DNA from: Coenobita brevimanus
Lineage: Eukaryota; Arthropoda; Malacostraca; Decapoda; Coenobitidae
NCBI GenBank assembly: GCA_032717465.1
Contig: CM064667.1
Span: 1,114,456-1,178,455, forward strand
Reading direction: 5' to 3'
DNA: 64,000 bases
A model generated the notes under the pieces. That model saw nothing but the letters and a program-made list of their open reading frames with translations, was not told where the DNA came from and did no database searches. Within the stretch, counting starts at the first letter, position 1. Each line of letters starts with the position of its first letter. The position numbers and the translations under genes are program-made. This document shows, one piece after another, positions 12,320 to 21,985 of this stretch.

Positions 12320-12324
12320 TATAC

Positions 12325-12720
12325 AGGGGTTTTATCCGCCCCTGTGTGGAGTACAACTCTCATGTGTAGGGAGGCTCCCCACATACAGCTCTTCTCAGTA
12401 GAGTGGAGTCAAAGGCTTTTCGTCGCACTGTTGCATCTTTATCTCTTTTCTATCACAACTTTAATGGTCACTGCTCCTCTGAACTGTCTGCTTGCATCCC
12501 TCCACCTCTACGACGGGCGCGTAGCACCCGTCTGGCAGCAAACTCTCATCCCTTTTCTGTCCAACTCTCTAATGCAAGAGTTAACCGTTACTCCCAGTCT
12601 TTCATTTATGCAACAGGTCAGCTCTGGAACTGTCTCCCTCTGTCTGTATTTCCTGCTGCCTATGATCTCCAGTCTTTCAAACGCAGTGTGTCCAGGCATC
12701 TCAAAATGATCGGATCTTGA
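12325..12720 (+). pseudogene. LINE copy A: C-terminal region
   Basis: Resumes the LINE protein after the insertion (GFIRPCVEYNSHVWGG). It lacks 51 bp near 12422 compared with copy B, then continues RRTVASLSLFYHNFNGHCS through GQLWNCLPLSVFP to SVSRHLKMIGS and a TGA stop at 12718-12720. The first part is in a different frame from the last part. Apart from the gap it differs from copy B by only scattered substitutions. Confidence 0.88.
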
Positions 12721-12812
12721 ATTTGGCTCTCTATTGTGTTTTGTTTTCTCTTGGAGGGAACTGTTACTGCGGGCTCATGGCCTTTGGTTCCTTCTTCCTC
12801 GCATAAAAAAAC
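12721..12812 (+). other. LINE copy A 3' UTR and A-rich tail
   Basis: Short 3' UTR (TTGGAGGGAACTGTTACTGC, GGCTCATGGCCTTTGGTTCC) ending CTCGCATAAAAAA. The same sequence ends copy B at 48053. A related 3' end without coding sequence occurs at about 60113-60186. Confidence 0.8.
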
Positions 12813-13312
12813 TATCAGACAACTTTATTCAGTTTGGGAGAGATTTTTCGAACGGAGTGGACTAGAGATGGCTTGAATTTACTTCTTCACTACAGGGAGT
12901 CTCCATTAAGCTGAATAAGATCATTTAGAGGTAGCAAGAAATGATATATTAAGGCGTCATCGTACTGGAAAAGCTAAAGTGACTGTGGCAGAAAATGATG
13001 TATCGTCGGTATTCATTTACTTTTCTGAGTCGAGATAAGCATTGCTCACTAGTGTCTTAGTAACCAATCACAGGCTGTATTTACCTCTACAGTAAGTTCT
13101 TGGGTATATTTTACACAGTTCTGGTTGAAAATACTTTTACTGAATACCACCATCATTTATGTCCACTGTAACAACACTTAAGCTGAAAAAGGATAGGAAG
13201 TGCTTGTTTGGTGTCGGACTGAAAAGTATAACGTGGAATGATGTGCCGGTTTACAGTTTGTGTAGAAGTAATGTGGAAAAATGGCAAAGAAAGTAGAGCT
13301 TGCAAGAGGAGA
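12813..13312. other. Unannotated DNA
   Basis: No gene or element recognised. Confidence 0.4.
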
Positions 13313-13532
13313 CTATAGTTCATTCACTTTAACTTGGGGCTAGATTTTCATCCTTTTGCCGCTAATTTCACGTAGCTCAGTGGCAGAAAAAGACAATACT
13401 GCGTCCCTACATTCTTTCTGTGGCACTTCTTCGTGATTAGTATTACATTCTAGCTTTGCTCCATTGTCATAACTCAGCATTCAAGATGGAGGGATGGCAG
13501 TTTCTGGCCAAGGTAAAGTGAACAGCGTATAG
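13313..13532 (+). mobile_element. MITE, TTCACTTTAACTTGG family, copy 2 (best-preserved ends)
   Basis: The left end reads CTATAGTTCATTCACTTTAA and continues CTTGG. The reverse complement of the right end reads CTATACGCTGTTCACTTTAC and continues CTTGG. The terminal inverted repeats therefore share CTATA and TTCACTTTA.CTTGG around a variable spacer, giving a 220-bp element. The interior has TTTCACGTAGCTCAGTGGCA, CTTCTTCGTGATTAGTATTA and ATTCAAGATGGAGGGATGGC, which recur in the other copies. There is no frame, so it is a non-autonomous DNA transposon. Target duplication is uncertain: GA flanks both ends. Confidence 0.78.
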
Positions 13533-16003
13533 GAAAGAAAGAAGTAGTAGATGGATGAAATATGAATTGTAGAGAAGTAAATAGGAGGGCAATGATAGTA
13601 GCGTAGAAGAACATGGAAGGAGGAAAAGGTGCGGAGGAGAAATGCACTAGAGAGAACACAGAATGTGAAAGAAGGAGACTATAATAGGAGGAAAGTGCGG
13701 GAGGGAGGAGTACCTGTAGGAAGACTCTTTAGCTAGTACAAGACAAGAGGGAGAAATGGTCGGGGCAGGAGTGATGAGGAAGATGATCATAATGGCGGAG
13801 ATACGGTAGGAGAGGAAACGATAAGGCAGGTAAAAGAAAGGACAGACGGAAGGGTAGAAGAGTGATAATCTGTGGAAACGTGGAGTGGAGTGACGAAGGT
13901 GAACGATGGCTAGAGAGTGCTGTGATGGGGAGGCGTGCGGGAGAGAAAACGGTAGGGAAGAGAATGGAGAGAAAATTGGAGAGGGAGAGCGAAGTAGGAG
14001 AAACTGGAGATGGGACAAAGAGGGAAGATCTCAAGGATTTAGTGGGTCTCGTTAATCTGGGTAAGAGGAGTCGCCAACATTTATTTCCTCAGACGTTGAA
14101 AAGGCCATACCTCAACTGCCATCTGATCGGATCTGATGCTGACTCACCTGCAGACCGTCGTAATAATATAATCTGCATCTCAACATCAAACAGGTATCCT
14201 ACTTTATCGGCTGTCGCGACACCAAACAGCCTTACCTGAGTTAATACGCTCATACTAGTTCCTGATCGTGTTATCCCAAGTACATTATAGAGGGTACAAT
14301 TGCTCGTGGTTGTTCATTTTAAGTGGAATAGTAGCCCACAGAAATAGGTGTCCATGCGTAAATTCAGGGTCACAATAGAGATGGGGGGTTTCAGTGCACA
14401 AATATTGATGTTTGAGGGCTGTTAAGCAGCACTTTGTTGGTGTAGGTAGCATGGTAGACCTTGCTAACGGGCCTACCTAGCATGCTTCCAGAACTGGATG
14501 CATTCAAACTAAACTGCGTAACTGCATTTTAATCTTCCTTCCTGCATTTAATGATTCCTTTTATCCTTGCTAACTACAATCCCTTGTGTCATGGTAATCT
14601 GCCGTGCAACATGTACTCTTAACATTATATTCTGGCTCAGCTTTATTCCCACACTCCCAGTAATCTTCTTTCCAATATTTATATTCCATCCTATCCTAGC
14701 TCACCGTCACCAAGGTTTAAACTCCTCCCACCATCGCATATACTACCATCTTATATCTTAGCGTTGGCCAACCAAAAATTATTTATTCGTCAACAGGTAT
14801 TACTACCAGAACAGACCGTCAGAATTACTTTGACAGTCTTATGGCCCATGATACACAGAGAACACACAAAATTACATAAATTTTTTACTGACACATTTGC
14901 TCAAAGTGTAGAGCAGCAGATAACATTATAAGCTTGACTGAAATGAAGATGTGGAAGTAATGGAAAGAGAGGAGTAATAGTTGACGAGAAAAACCAAGCA
15001 TGGGAACATGAAAAGAGGTTGAGTTAGTTTCCCTAAAAATATCACAGTTCTCTTTTCAGAAGGGATTCATTAGAGAAGCAGCAGGAAGAACCTAGTATTT
15101 TAAAGCATGCATAAAAACAGACGGACAGAGTGTTAAAGATCGAGGAATAAGCTAAGAAGGACGTTGTAAAAGTTAAGAGAGGTATTATTATATCAGTAAA
15201 GAGAAGTGATAGAAACTGGAAGCACCAAAATGAAGTGAGTGCAACATTCCACTTTGCCGTCCCATACGTTTGTGTCCAGAGTTCTTGTCATTTAGGAAGC
15301 TCATTGTGCTGGAGGGGGATGTCTTCCCGCGTTGACATTGATATAATCGGTGGACTCCACTGCAAGGGCTATACAAATGTCCCTCATCCTACTCCCTATC
15401 CTCAGCAAGAAGGATGGTTGACTGCAGAAGTAGTTTCAACCTACAGTCGATCGGGTTCATATTTAAATGAACCTGAGACAGCATCAGGATATTCATGGCC
15501 AAATGTTGGTATTTAATTAGTAATATGTGGATGTTTGTTTCCCTGCTTATGGATAATCTGAAAAATGAATTGCAGATATTTTTTCAAACACCGCGGTACG
15601 ATTTTTGTATAGTACTGCTTATAGATACAAGTAAGATAATACTGCCGAACTGTCAGGTAGCAAATGCTTGCAGGAGTTTTAGGCGTATATTCATGCACGT
15701 GATGCAGATATCTCAAAGTGATATGCACCGATTCCAGACGGCCGTACAGGACGATACTACACAAGCTTGCAGCTGAGGTTGCTGTCGTGGCACACACATG
15801 CAGGTTGTTTGTACAGGCGACACCGTATTAGGTTGACATAACTACTATGTTCATCTGCCCACACAGCATGCTAATGACCCACAAGTTATTTGTTAAATTC
15901 AGTGCCTCGCCACTAATGATCATTTAGCCTGGACAAACTTATATTGTGTACCGTACCTTCACCGACATACTGGCATGGGGGTCGCAGTCCAAACAACCGA
16001 CTA
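13533..16003. other. Purine-rich then unannotated DNA
   Basis: 13540-14030 is strongly GA-rich; its 100-125-codon frames are low complexity on both strands. 14030-16003 has ordinary composition and contains no recognisable domain, RNA gene or element end. Confidence 0.4.
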
Positions 16004-16627
16004 ATTACTTCAGCCAAGGATTTATTTTTTTGCCGGAGTGGCTTTGTTTGTTTGTTTGTCTTTTTGTTTTTCTGTCTGCCTGTCTGTCTGTTAGCAGGAT
16101 TACTCAAAAAGTTATGAACGGATTTTGATGAAATTTTGTGGAACGGTGGGCCATGGGCCAAAGAAAAAATTATTAATTTTGGGAGCGGATCCGTGTTCGG
16201 ATCCGGAGTATCCCGCATAATATCCGAAAGTACTCAATGAATTTCAGTGACATTTTATGGAAGGGTGAGCCATGGACGAAGAAGTAATTGATTAAATACT
16301 GGAGTGGGTCCGGATCTGGTTCCAGGTCCTATAGCCGCGGATCTCTTAGCAGCATTACTCAAAGTTATGAACGGATTTTGATGACAATTTGTGGAAGAGT
16401 GGGCCATGGGCCAAGGAAGAAATGATTACATTTGGGGGCGGATCTAGATCCGGATCCGGAGTATTCCGCACAATATGTCCGAAAGCTCTCAATGAATTTC
16501 AATGAAATTTTGTGGAAAGCTGGGCCATGGACCAAGAAAGATTGATTTAATTTCGGGGCGGATCCGGATCCATTTTAATGGCAATGGCATTGGCAGAGGT
16601 ATGCTCCCTCTGAGTGCTTTCCAGTTG
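16004..16627 (+). mobile_element. MITE-like repeat with four internal tandem units
   Basis: Same family as 3599-3822: the right end is TGGCATTGGCAGAGGTATGC then CTCTGAGTGC. The body is repeated four times with a spacing of about 110-140 bp, each unit centred on GATTTTGATGAAATTTTGTGG- or AATTTCAATGAAATTTTGTGG-like sequence, GGGCCATGGGCCAAG and GGATCCGGATCC. Units 1 and 3 resemble each other, as do units 2 and 4, so a dimer was duplicated. No coding capacity; superfamily unknown. Confidence 0.65.
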
Positions 16628-16705
16628 GATATATTATTCCCCGTCAGAGTGTGATGTGAAGACAACGACGGGGTGTGGGAAGGGTGATGGAGAGGTATAA
16701 TATTG

Positions 16706-16706
<1 letters not shown>

Positions 16707-16778
<72 letters not shown>
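16707..16778. repeat. (AC)n microsatellite
   Basis: Pure AC run of about 72 bp immediately 5' of a tRNA-like SINE. Confidence 0.97.
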
Positions 16779-16779
<1 letters not shown>

Positions 16780-17033
16780 GCTCGCTGGTGCAGTGGTAAC
16801 GCTCTCGCTTGCCAACTGGTGGACGGGAGTTCGCGCCTCGCTCAGGTTGCGAAAAGTTTCACTGACGAAGTGGGTGGTTACTGTCCCCCTTGAGCAAGGG
16901 GACGGGTGTGTGCGTGTGTGAAGGTCATAGCCTTGCCCTTAGATCGGACTACTGTATATGAGCTCTCAGCTCCCTTCCGGGAGGGTAAAAGCTGACGATC
17001 ACGACCATCAAGTGATCCTGACCGACCCGGTGA

Positions 17034-17036
<3 letters not shown>
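16779..17036 (+). mobile_element. tRNA-derived SINE between two AC arrays
   Basis: The head has a canonical Pol III box A (TGGTGCAGTGG at about 16787-16797) and a box-B-like AGTTCGCGCCT near 16829. The body includes AAAGTTTCACTGACGAAGTG, GATCGGACTACTGTATATG and a short palindromic CTCCCTTCCGGGAGG. It ends GACCGACCCGGTGAATT directly before another (AC)n. Acceptor-stem pairing is absent, so this is not a tRNA gene. The abrupt AC start suggests that the array grew from the element's tail. Confidence 0.72.

Positions 17037-17103
<67 letters not shown>
17037..17103. repeat. (AC)n microsatellite at SINE 3' end
   Basis: About 66 bp of AC directly after the SINE sequence GGTGAATT. Confidence 0.97.
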
Positions 17104-17107
<4 letters not shown>

Positions 17108-17127
17108 ATCCCCATGAGTGGGGCTCA

Positions 17128-17340
17128 CCATCCACTCACTTGATGTAGTACTGCTCTCGGGTGTCTGCCCTTTCCTCTCCTCCATCCCTCTTTCCTTCCA
17201 TCCTCTTCTGTCTTCCTTTCGTTCATTCTTTCCTTGTCCTTCTGCCTATGGGCAACTTCACACTCCCTCTTCTGTCTTTCTTTCCTTCATTCTTTTCTCT
17301 TCCTTCTGCCTGTGGATGACTCTACACTGAGTGCCAAGCC
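17128..17340 (+). repeat. Dispersed pyrimidine-rich repeat, CTCACTTGATGTAGT family
   Basis: Begins CCACTCACTTGATGTAGTAC and continues TCTTCTGTCTTCCT-rich to the hairpin at 17341. A related segment with the same head occurs at 21776-21932, again followed by the hairpin and GGTAACCAT sequence. The conserved order suggests that this is the 5' half of a composite repeat whose 3' half is the tRNA-like SINE at 17359-17612. Confidence 0.5.
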
Positions 17341-17371
17341 AAATGGTTTCCTGTACACCAGGAAACCATTT
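17341..17371. repeat. Perfect 13-bp inverted repeat (hairpin)
   Basis: AAATGGTTTCCTG at 17341-17353 and CAGGAAACCATTT at 17359-17371 are exact reverse complements around the 5-nt loop TACAC. A weaker version (TGATTTCC / GGAAATCA) stands at the same place in the related copy near 21930-21951. Confidence 0.85.
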
Positions 17372-17612
17372 ACTACCCTGGGTGGTAACCATATAACCAA
17401 ATTTTGGCGCCTGGTGGTTTAGTGGGTAATTATTGCGCTCCAATCGGATTGAGCCGGTGAAGGTTTATATCCAAGGGGTGGTTGGGGTTGATTGTTCACG
17501 TAATGCCACTCAGGGATGAGTGAGGCTGGTCACTCTCATCTTAAATGTCGGGACCAACTGCCTTGTCCTGGGCTCCTACGCTCCTCATGGGGCAATGTAG
17601 GATTGGATGATA
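17359..17612 (+). mobile_element. tRNA-derived SINE (plus copy)
   Basis: Matches the minus-strand copy at 7140-7436. Box A is TGGTTTAGTGG at 17413-17423 and box B is GGTTTATATCC at about 17461-17471, the expected spacing for a tRNA-like Pol III promoter. Unrelated body sequence follows (GGGATGAGTGAGGCTGGTCA, GGGCTCCTACGCTCCTCATG) to a GATA tail at about 17597-17610. Conservation between two inverted, distant copies supports a mobile SINE. The partner LINE is unknown. Confidence 0.75.
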
Positions 17613-18123
17613 GATAGATAATGTCGCTGATGTAGTCATGTAACATTGTGTGGGGTATAAATTATAGTAATGTTGGGACAAGGTAGGCCAAACTCATTAA
17701 ATAGGTTTCAGGTTTGAGGTAATGTTTTGTGAGAGAAGAGGTCGTTTCTGAACAGAGACAACAATTTCTAGAGGTCATTTTTTTACGGTTACCCTTCACA
17801 TTATCTAGCATCAGGAAATATATAGATAAGATGAGGAATGGTCTGTCTGTATGGTTAGTTCTCTCACTTATGGCTGATATGCTGTTTTCGCCAACAAGAC
17901 GGGTTAGGGAGGATGGAGACCGCTAGCACATGTAGGGCTGTTGGCAACCTTCTTAATCCCCGTCCACAGTATTATACAAAACTCTTGGTTATCAGGCGGA
18001 GCTGTTAGTTTCCAAGTAGTTTCCCTCTCAGACTTTCTGTCTGTTGCCACTCTCCATACGGTACTGCTAAACTTTATTATGCACCACTTCCAGTTATCAG
18101 GCTGAGGTAATCGTTGTTAGGCA

Positions 18124-18125
<2 letters not shown>
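17613..18125. other. Unannotated DNA
   Basis: No gene or element recognised. Confidence 0.4.

Positions 18126-18186
<61 letters not shown>
18126..18186. repeat. (CT)n microsatellite
   Basis: Pure CT run of about 61 bp. Confidence 0.97.
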
Positions 18187-18190
<4 letters not shown>

Positions 18191-18790
18191 GTCGCCACAC
18201 TGCACTACTTCATGAGAACCCCGACAGACTCCTCCAAAAATCTTAGCAACCATGCATTATTACGGGATTCTCTTCCAACAGTCCAGGTCTCATTCAGCAT
18301 GTACAGTACTTCTCCACTACAACTTTTCACTTTGTTCTTGGTCTTCCTCTTCTCATTCTCACACCAGCTACTCTTCTTACTGCTCTTTTAGCGATGCCTG
18401 TACCATTAACAGCTTATACTTTTATGAGTCTCTCCTAAGCTTCCGGTCGACGGCACTCCATGTGGGTTTTATTACGGGTATCTGGTTCACTGCAATATGA
18501 TATTGGTTGAGTGTGTCAGTTGTAACTTAAATCTTGTCCTGCTTATTGACTCTACACACTGTAATATCTTTGTACACATTTGGTTTACAGCCAGTGATAT
18601 CCCGACCAGCCACGTTCCCTTACCGACTATAGTAGCCTGAATTAGCGACGGCCATAATATGGTGAGCGTAAGTGATGCATTGATTTTGTTATATTTATTC
18701 ACTACCGACTCACTGAGTAGTCTGACCACCAATAGCTCTGTCTGCCAGATGTGTGTGTAGGTAAATAAGTAAGTGACAGAGTTGCAATGT
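18187..18790. other. Unannotated DNA
   Basis: Two frames of 82 and 143 codons overlap here and in the next repeat, but neither has a recognisable domain. The longer one reads through repeat sequence. Confidence 0.4.
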
Positions 18791-19320
18791 ACTAGTTTTC
18801 TTAAATAGTTTTGAATTGATTTTGACAAAATTTGGTAAATGGATTCAGATTCATCCAAGGGTTGACCTATTGTTTTTAGAACAAGAGGCTGAAGGCCAAG
18901 ATCGCATGGCAGTGTCAACTTAAATAGTTTTGATCTGACCTAGAAGAGATTTGGTGGAAGGACGAAGGGTAAGGCTTCAACGAAGGGAATGAATTTTAGG
19001 AACCATCAGTCAAAGGACAAGGTTTCGCGGTAAGGTAAGAGTTTAGTCCGTGTCTGACCAAAGTAACTTTAACTGTTTTTATCTGATTTCGGAAAACATG
19101 GAGGAAGGATTGAGGGTCAGTCATTATTATTATTATTATTATTATTTTTTTTTTTGGGGGGGTCAGATCAAAGATCAAGGTCGCAAGGCAAGGTCAGCTT
19201 AAACTACAGTACACCATCCGATTAATACCAGACTAATCGGAAGGGTTCAGGGTAGGCCATGGATGAATGAATTCTATTTTGAGATGAACCAGTCAGTTGT
19301 CAAGGTCATAGGTCGACATT
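18791..19320 (+). repeat. Tandem repeat of about 110-150 bp units (about four)
   Basis: The motif TAGTTTTGA(AT)(CT)TGA ... ATTTGGTGGAAGGA ... CAAGGTCGCAAGGCAAGGTC ... AACTTAAA recurs four times, starting near 18795, 18930, 19065 and 19205. Units are diverged and one carries a (TTA)n plus T/G run at 19122-19162. The wording resembles the units of the 16-kb element (ATTTTGATGAAATTTTGTGG, GGCCATGG), so it may be a distant relative. Confidence 0.55.
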
Positions 19321-20414
19321 GTGTTGTAGCTGCTGTACTGTTATTTTTTTGATGTTCGTCAGCATATTATGCCAACCTACATTAGCCTGTCTTTTAAAAC
19401 TTGATGTGAAGTTAATGAGCAGAGTTTGTGTGTTTGTATCCAGATTACTTAGACATATCAGTAAAGTTGAACAAAATCAAATGGTAATGATAATACACTG
19501 TCAACACCCCCGCCCTCCGAAACTGTTAAAATGCTATATAATTCACTTTTTAATGCTGCTAAGTTAATACCAGTGTTGATACCTTGTATATGGGTGCAAT
19601 GAAGTCTTATTTACGGTGCGCAGTTTGTATCTGTACCTGTATTTTCGTCACTGGGTGTTGTTTGGGAGAATCTTGTCCGAAAGTTGTTAATATGTGACGC
19701 TGAGAACCCGATACCATTTTTGGCGAGGGAAGAATGTAGAATTTTATTATTTGTTTATTGTCAGCCTTTTAACCTCTTACCTTGTACCTCTCCTATTACT
19801 AATTACATTCTGTCTCCTTACAGGTATGTGAAAAGTGAGGTGTGCCGGGAGCAAGGTACCAGTGAGGTATGTAATGCTGGAATGAGGTATGGTGTCTTCT
19901 CTCATCTATTACACTCAGACACCCAGGAATCACCCATTTGTGTTTATTTATTCGACATCGTGCGAAGTTAGGTCATGGTATATAGTACAGAGTTGTGACT
20001 GTACCATTAATTTGGAGATAGAATGATGAAAATGGATAACTGAGGGGAGGTATAAACACCCCCACTCTTCACCCTAGTGTTACGTCTCCCTCCCATCCTA
20101 TCGCTTTGTGTGCGTATTGCATTTCAAACTCTCTGCATGCCAGCCTTCCACATTTTCTAGGCACGCAGCATCCGGGTACCTTCAGAGTTCCTTCTCTTTT
20201 CTTTGCAGCTCAGTAATACATTCGTAAGTGTTGATCGGTATCTTCAGTCTTCCATATACATTACTAGTCAACATTGAAACGATCTTGTAGATTGTGTGTG
20301 CTTCTACATGTGCCCTAGCGTTTGAAATGCATTTTGTCCAAGCATAACAAAATAATTGAAACGGGATTTTCGTTTTCCTTAAGTAATTATCTTTGGGAGA
20401 AATAAGTTTTCTAG

Positions 20415-20417
<3 letters not shown>
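19321..20417. other. Unannotated DNA
   Basis: Frames of 82-96 codons without domain content. No element end was seen. Confidence 0.4.

Positions 20418-20464
<47 letters not shown>
20418..20464. repeat. (CT)n microsatellite
   Basis: Pure CT run. Confidence 0.97.
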
Positions 20465-20466
<2 letters not shown>

Positions 20467-20717
20467 CTCCAATATCTAAATCCAGTTCTGTTTATGACGT
20501 TCAGTTTTTTGCTGCTCTCCTTCACCCCCATCTATACTCTACAACCACTTACCCGCCCACCCTTTCTCACCTCACCCCCGCCCACCCCTTCCCACATTAC
20601 ACCCACCCACCAGTGACTCACCCAACAAAGCTAGGTTAGGCCATCTTGTTTACAGTTACTGTATTATACTCGTTTATTTTCTGTTAAGACTGTATATCTT
20701 TTTACTACTGCCGTGTG

Positions 20718-20725
<8 letters not shown>

Positions 20726-20779
<54 letters not shown>

Positions 20780-20798
20780 GGTGGGTGTGTGTGTGTCA
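20726..20798. repeat. (GT)n with (GGGT)n
   Basis: GT run to 20770, then GGGTGGGTGGGTGGG, then GT again to 20797. Confidence 0.95.
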
Positions 20799-20837
20799 CT
20801 TACAATTCGTCCAGGGTAAAGGTATTAAAAAAAGAAA

Positions 20838-21215
20838 AGCATTCGGGAGCCGAATGTTAATCGCTCGCCAGAATATGCTGTTGGCCAAGTTACAAGCGCG
20901 GCCTCCCCGGGGGGCGGGCCGGGGGCGCCACCCCTGGGAGGGACCCGGGGACGGTATTCCTTTGGGGAGGGGGGGCGGAAGATTTTGGTCGTGTGATAAT
21001 CTGAAGGTTTCATGTCAATAGCTCAAGCTGTTCATGAAATATATTGGTGCTAAAGGCAGGCAATAAAACCTAGTTGACTTTTGGCAGCCATTTTGGCGAC
21101 CATGACCTTGACGCCGACTGCCCATTTACGAGCTCGGCCAAGATTTTGGCCATATCTTGATACCCTTAAGGTTTCATGTTAATAGCTCAAGGAGTTCATT
21201 AAATATAATGGGAAC

Positions 21216-21219
<4 letters not shown>
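20838..21219 (+). repeat. Dispersed repeat with GC-rich core and internal direct repeat
   Basis: At 20896-20979 a G/C-dense block (GGGGGGCGGGCCGGGGGCGC and onward) sits in AT-rich surroundings. It is followed by GAAGGTTTCATGTCAATAGC (about 21003), repeated about 168 bp later as TAAGGTTTCATGTTAATAGC. Between them lies GCCATTTTGGCGACCATGAC. The unit ends at GGGAACATTT, immediately before (AC)n. No frame with domain content. I read it as an interspersed non-coding repeat of unknown class. Confidence 0.5.

Positions 21220-21279
<60 letters not shown>
21220..21279. repeat. (AC)n microsatellite
   Basis: Pure AC run directly following a dispersed repeat, the same arrangement as at 17037. Confidence 0.97.
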
Positions 21280-21281
<2 letters not shown>

Positions 21282-21592
21282 GCGGGCAAAAAGATTATCG
21301 CTTCGTCTAGATAAAGGCGGGCGACGAGAAATAGTCTTTCCGGACTCATTAATCTTCTCTTGAAAACGTAATTATTCGTCATGCTCTTAATATGATTACT
21401 CACAACATTGTTCAGAGCTTTTTTGTCCCTCTCTCTTTATTCTTGTATCCTGCTCTCTGTTAATACGATACCCGTTTATTATAAGCTTCCTTCTTTATCT
21501 CCCTCTCCAACTCACACTCTGTCTTTAGCTGCAAGTGTTCAGATTGACAGTTTCATAAAACTGAGATCAGCCTGTCTGTCTCTCTATCTATC

Positions 21593-21661
<69 letters not shown>
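21593..21661. repeat. Compound (GT)n(GA)n microsatellite
   Basis: GT to about 21610, then about 51 bp of GA. The overlapping 128-codon frame is a translation of the array. Confidence 0.95.
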
Positions 21662-21664
<3 letters not shown>

Positions 21665-21775
21665 TGCATCCACGCCTGGCGCCACATCCTGTGAGGGGTA
21701 GCCTTGACAAAAGCTCGACCAATTTCAGTACTTACTGTACATACTGTACTGTAATTGAGGCACCCATCATCAGCT

Positions 21776-21985
21776 CACTTGATGTAGTGCTGCCTACTTC
21801 TTGCTTCACTTTTATCGTTCTTTTCTGTATCTGTCTTCCTCTGTTTTATTTTTACCCATCTCTAATGTCCCCTTTTATTACTCTTCCCACTTCCTGTGGT
21901 TCTACTCTGCTGGACAAGCTCAGTGATTTCCAGGAACTCAGGAAATCATTTACGACGCTGGATGGTAACCATGTAATCAAATAAC
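21776..21985 (+). repeat. CTCACTTGATGTAGT repeat, second copy, SINE part missing
   Basis: Same head (AGCTCACTTGATGTAGTGCT), pyrimidine-rich body, decayed hairpin (TGATTTCC ... GGAAATCA) and GGTAACCATGTAATCAAAT as in 17128-17400. Sequence after about 21985 no longer matches the tRNA-like part. Confidence 0.5.

Larger units (their letters stand above)
10681..12812 (+). mobile_element. Non-LTR retrotransposon (Jockey/BS-like), decayed copy A
   Basis: A 5'-truncated LINE starting near 10681, within the linker upstream of reverse transcriptase. It runs through the RT domain, a C-terminal region and a 3' UTR to a short A-rich end at about 12806-12812. It shares about 0.8 kb of near-identical sequence with copy B at 47190-48053, including the 3' UTR. 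Four kinds of damage are visible: a stop near 10707, a frameshift near 11390, a 258-bp insertion at 12062-12319, and a 51-bp in-frame deletion near 12422. It cannot make a working polymerase. Clade assignment rests on the RT motif style only. Confidence 0.9.

Noticed and set aside
13370..13400. CGTAGCTCAGTGG in the MITE family looks like a tRNA/SINE box A
   Set aside because: No convincing box B follows in the copies, while both ends carry matching inverted repeats. The DNA-transposon reading is better supported.
16779..16850. tRNA gene
   Set aside because: Box A and a box-B-like motif are present, but the acceptor arms do not pair and the sequence runs on for about 190 bp into an AC tail. 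It is a SINE head.
18487..18918. 143-codon minus-strand frame as a host gene
   Set aside because: No recognisable domain. Its N-terminal part lies in the tandem repeat that starts near 18791, and codon use looks random.
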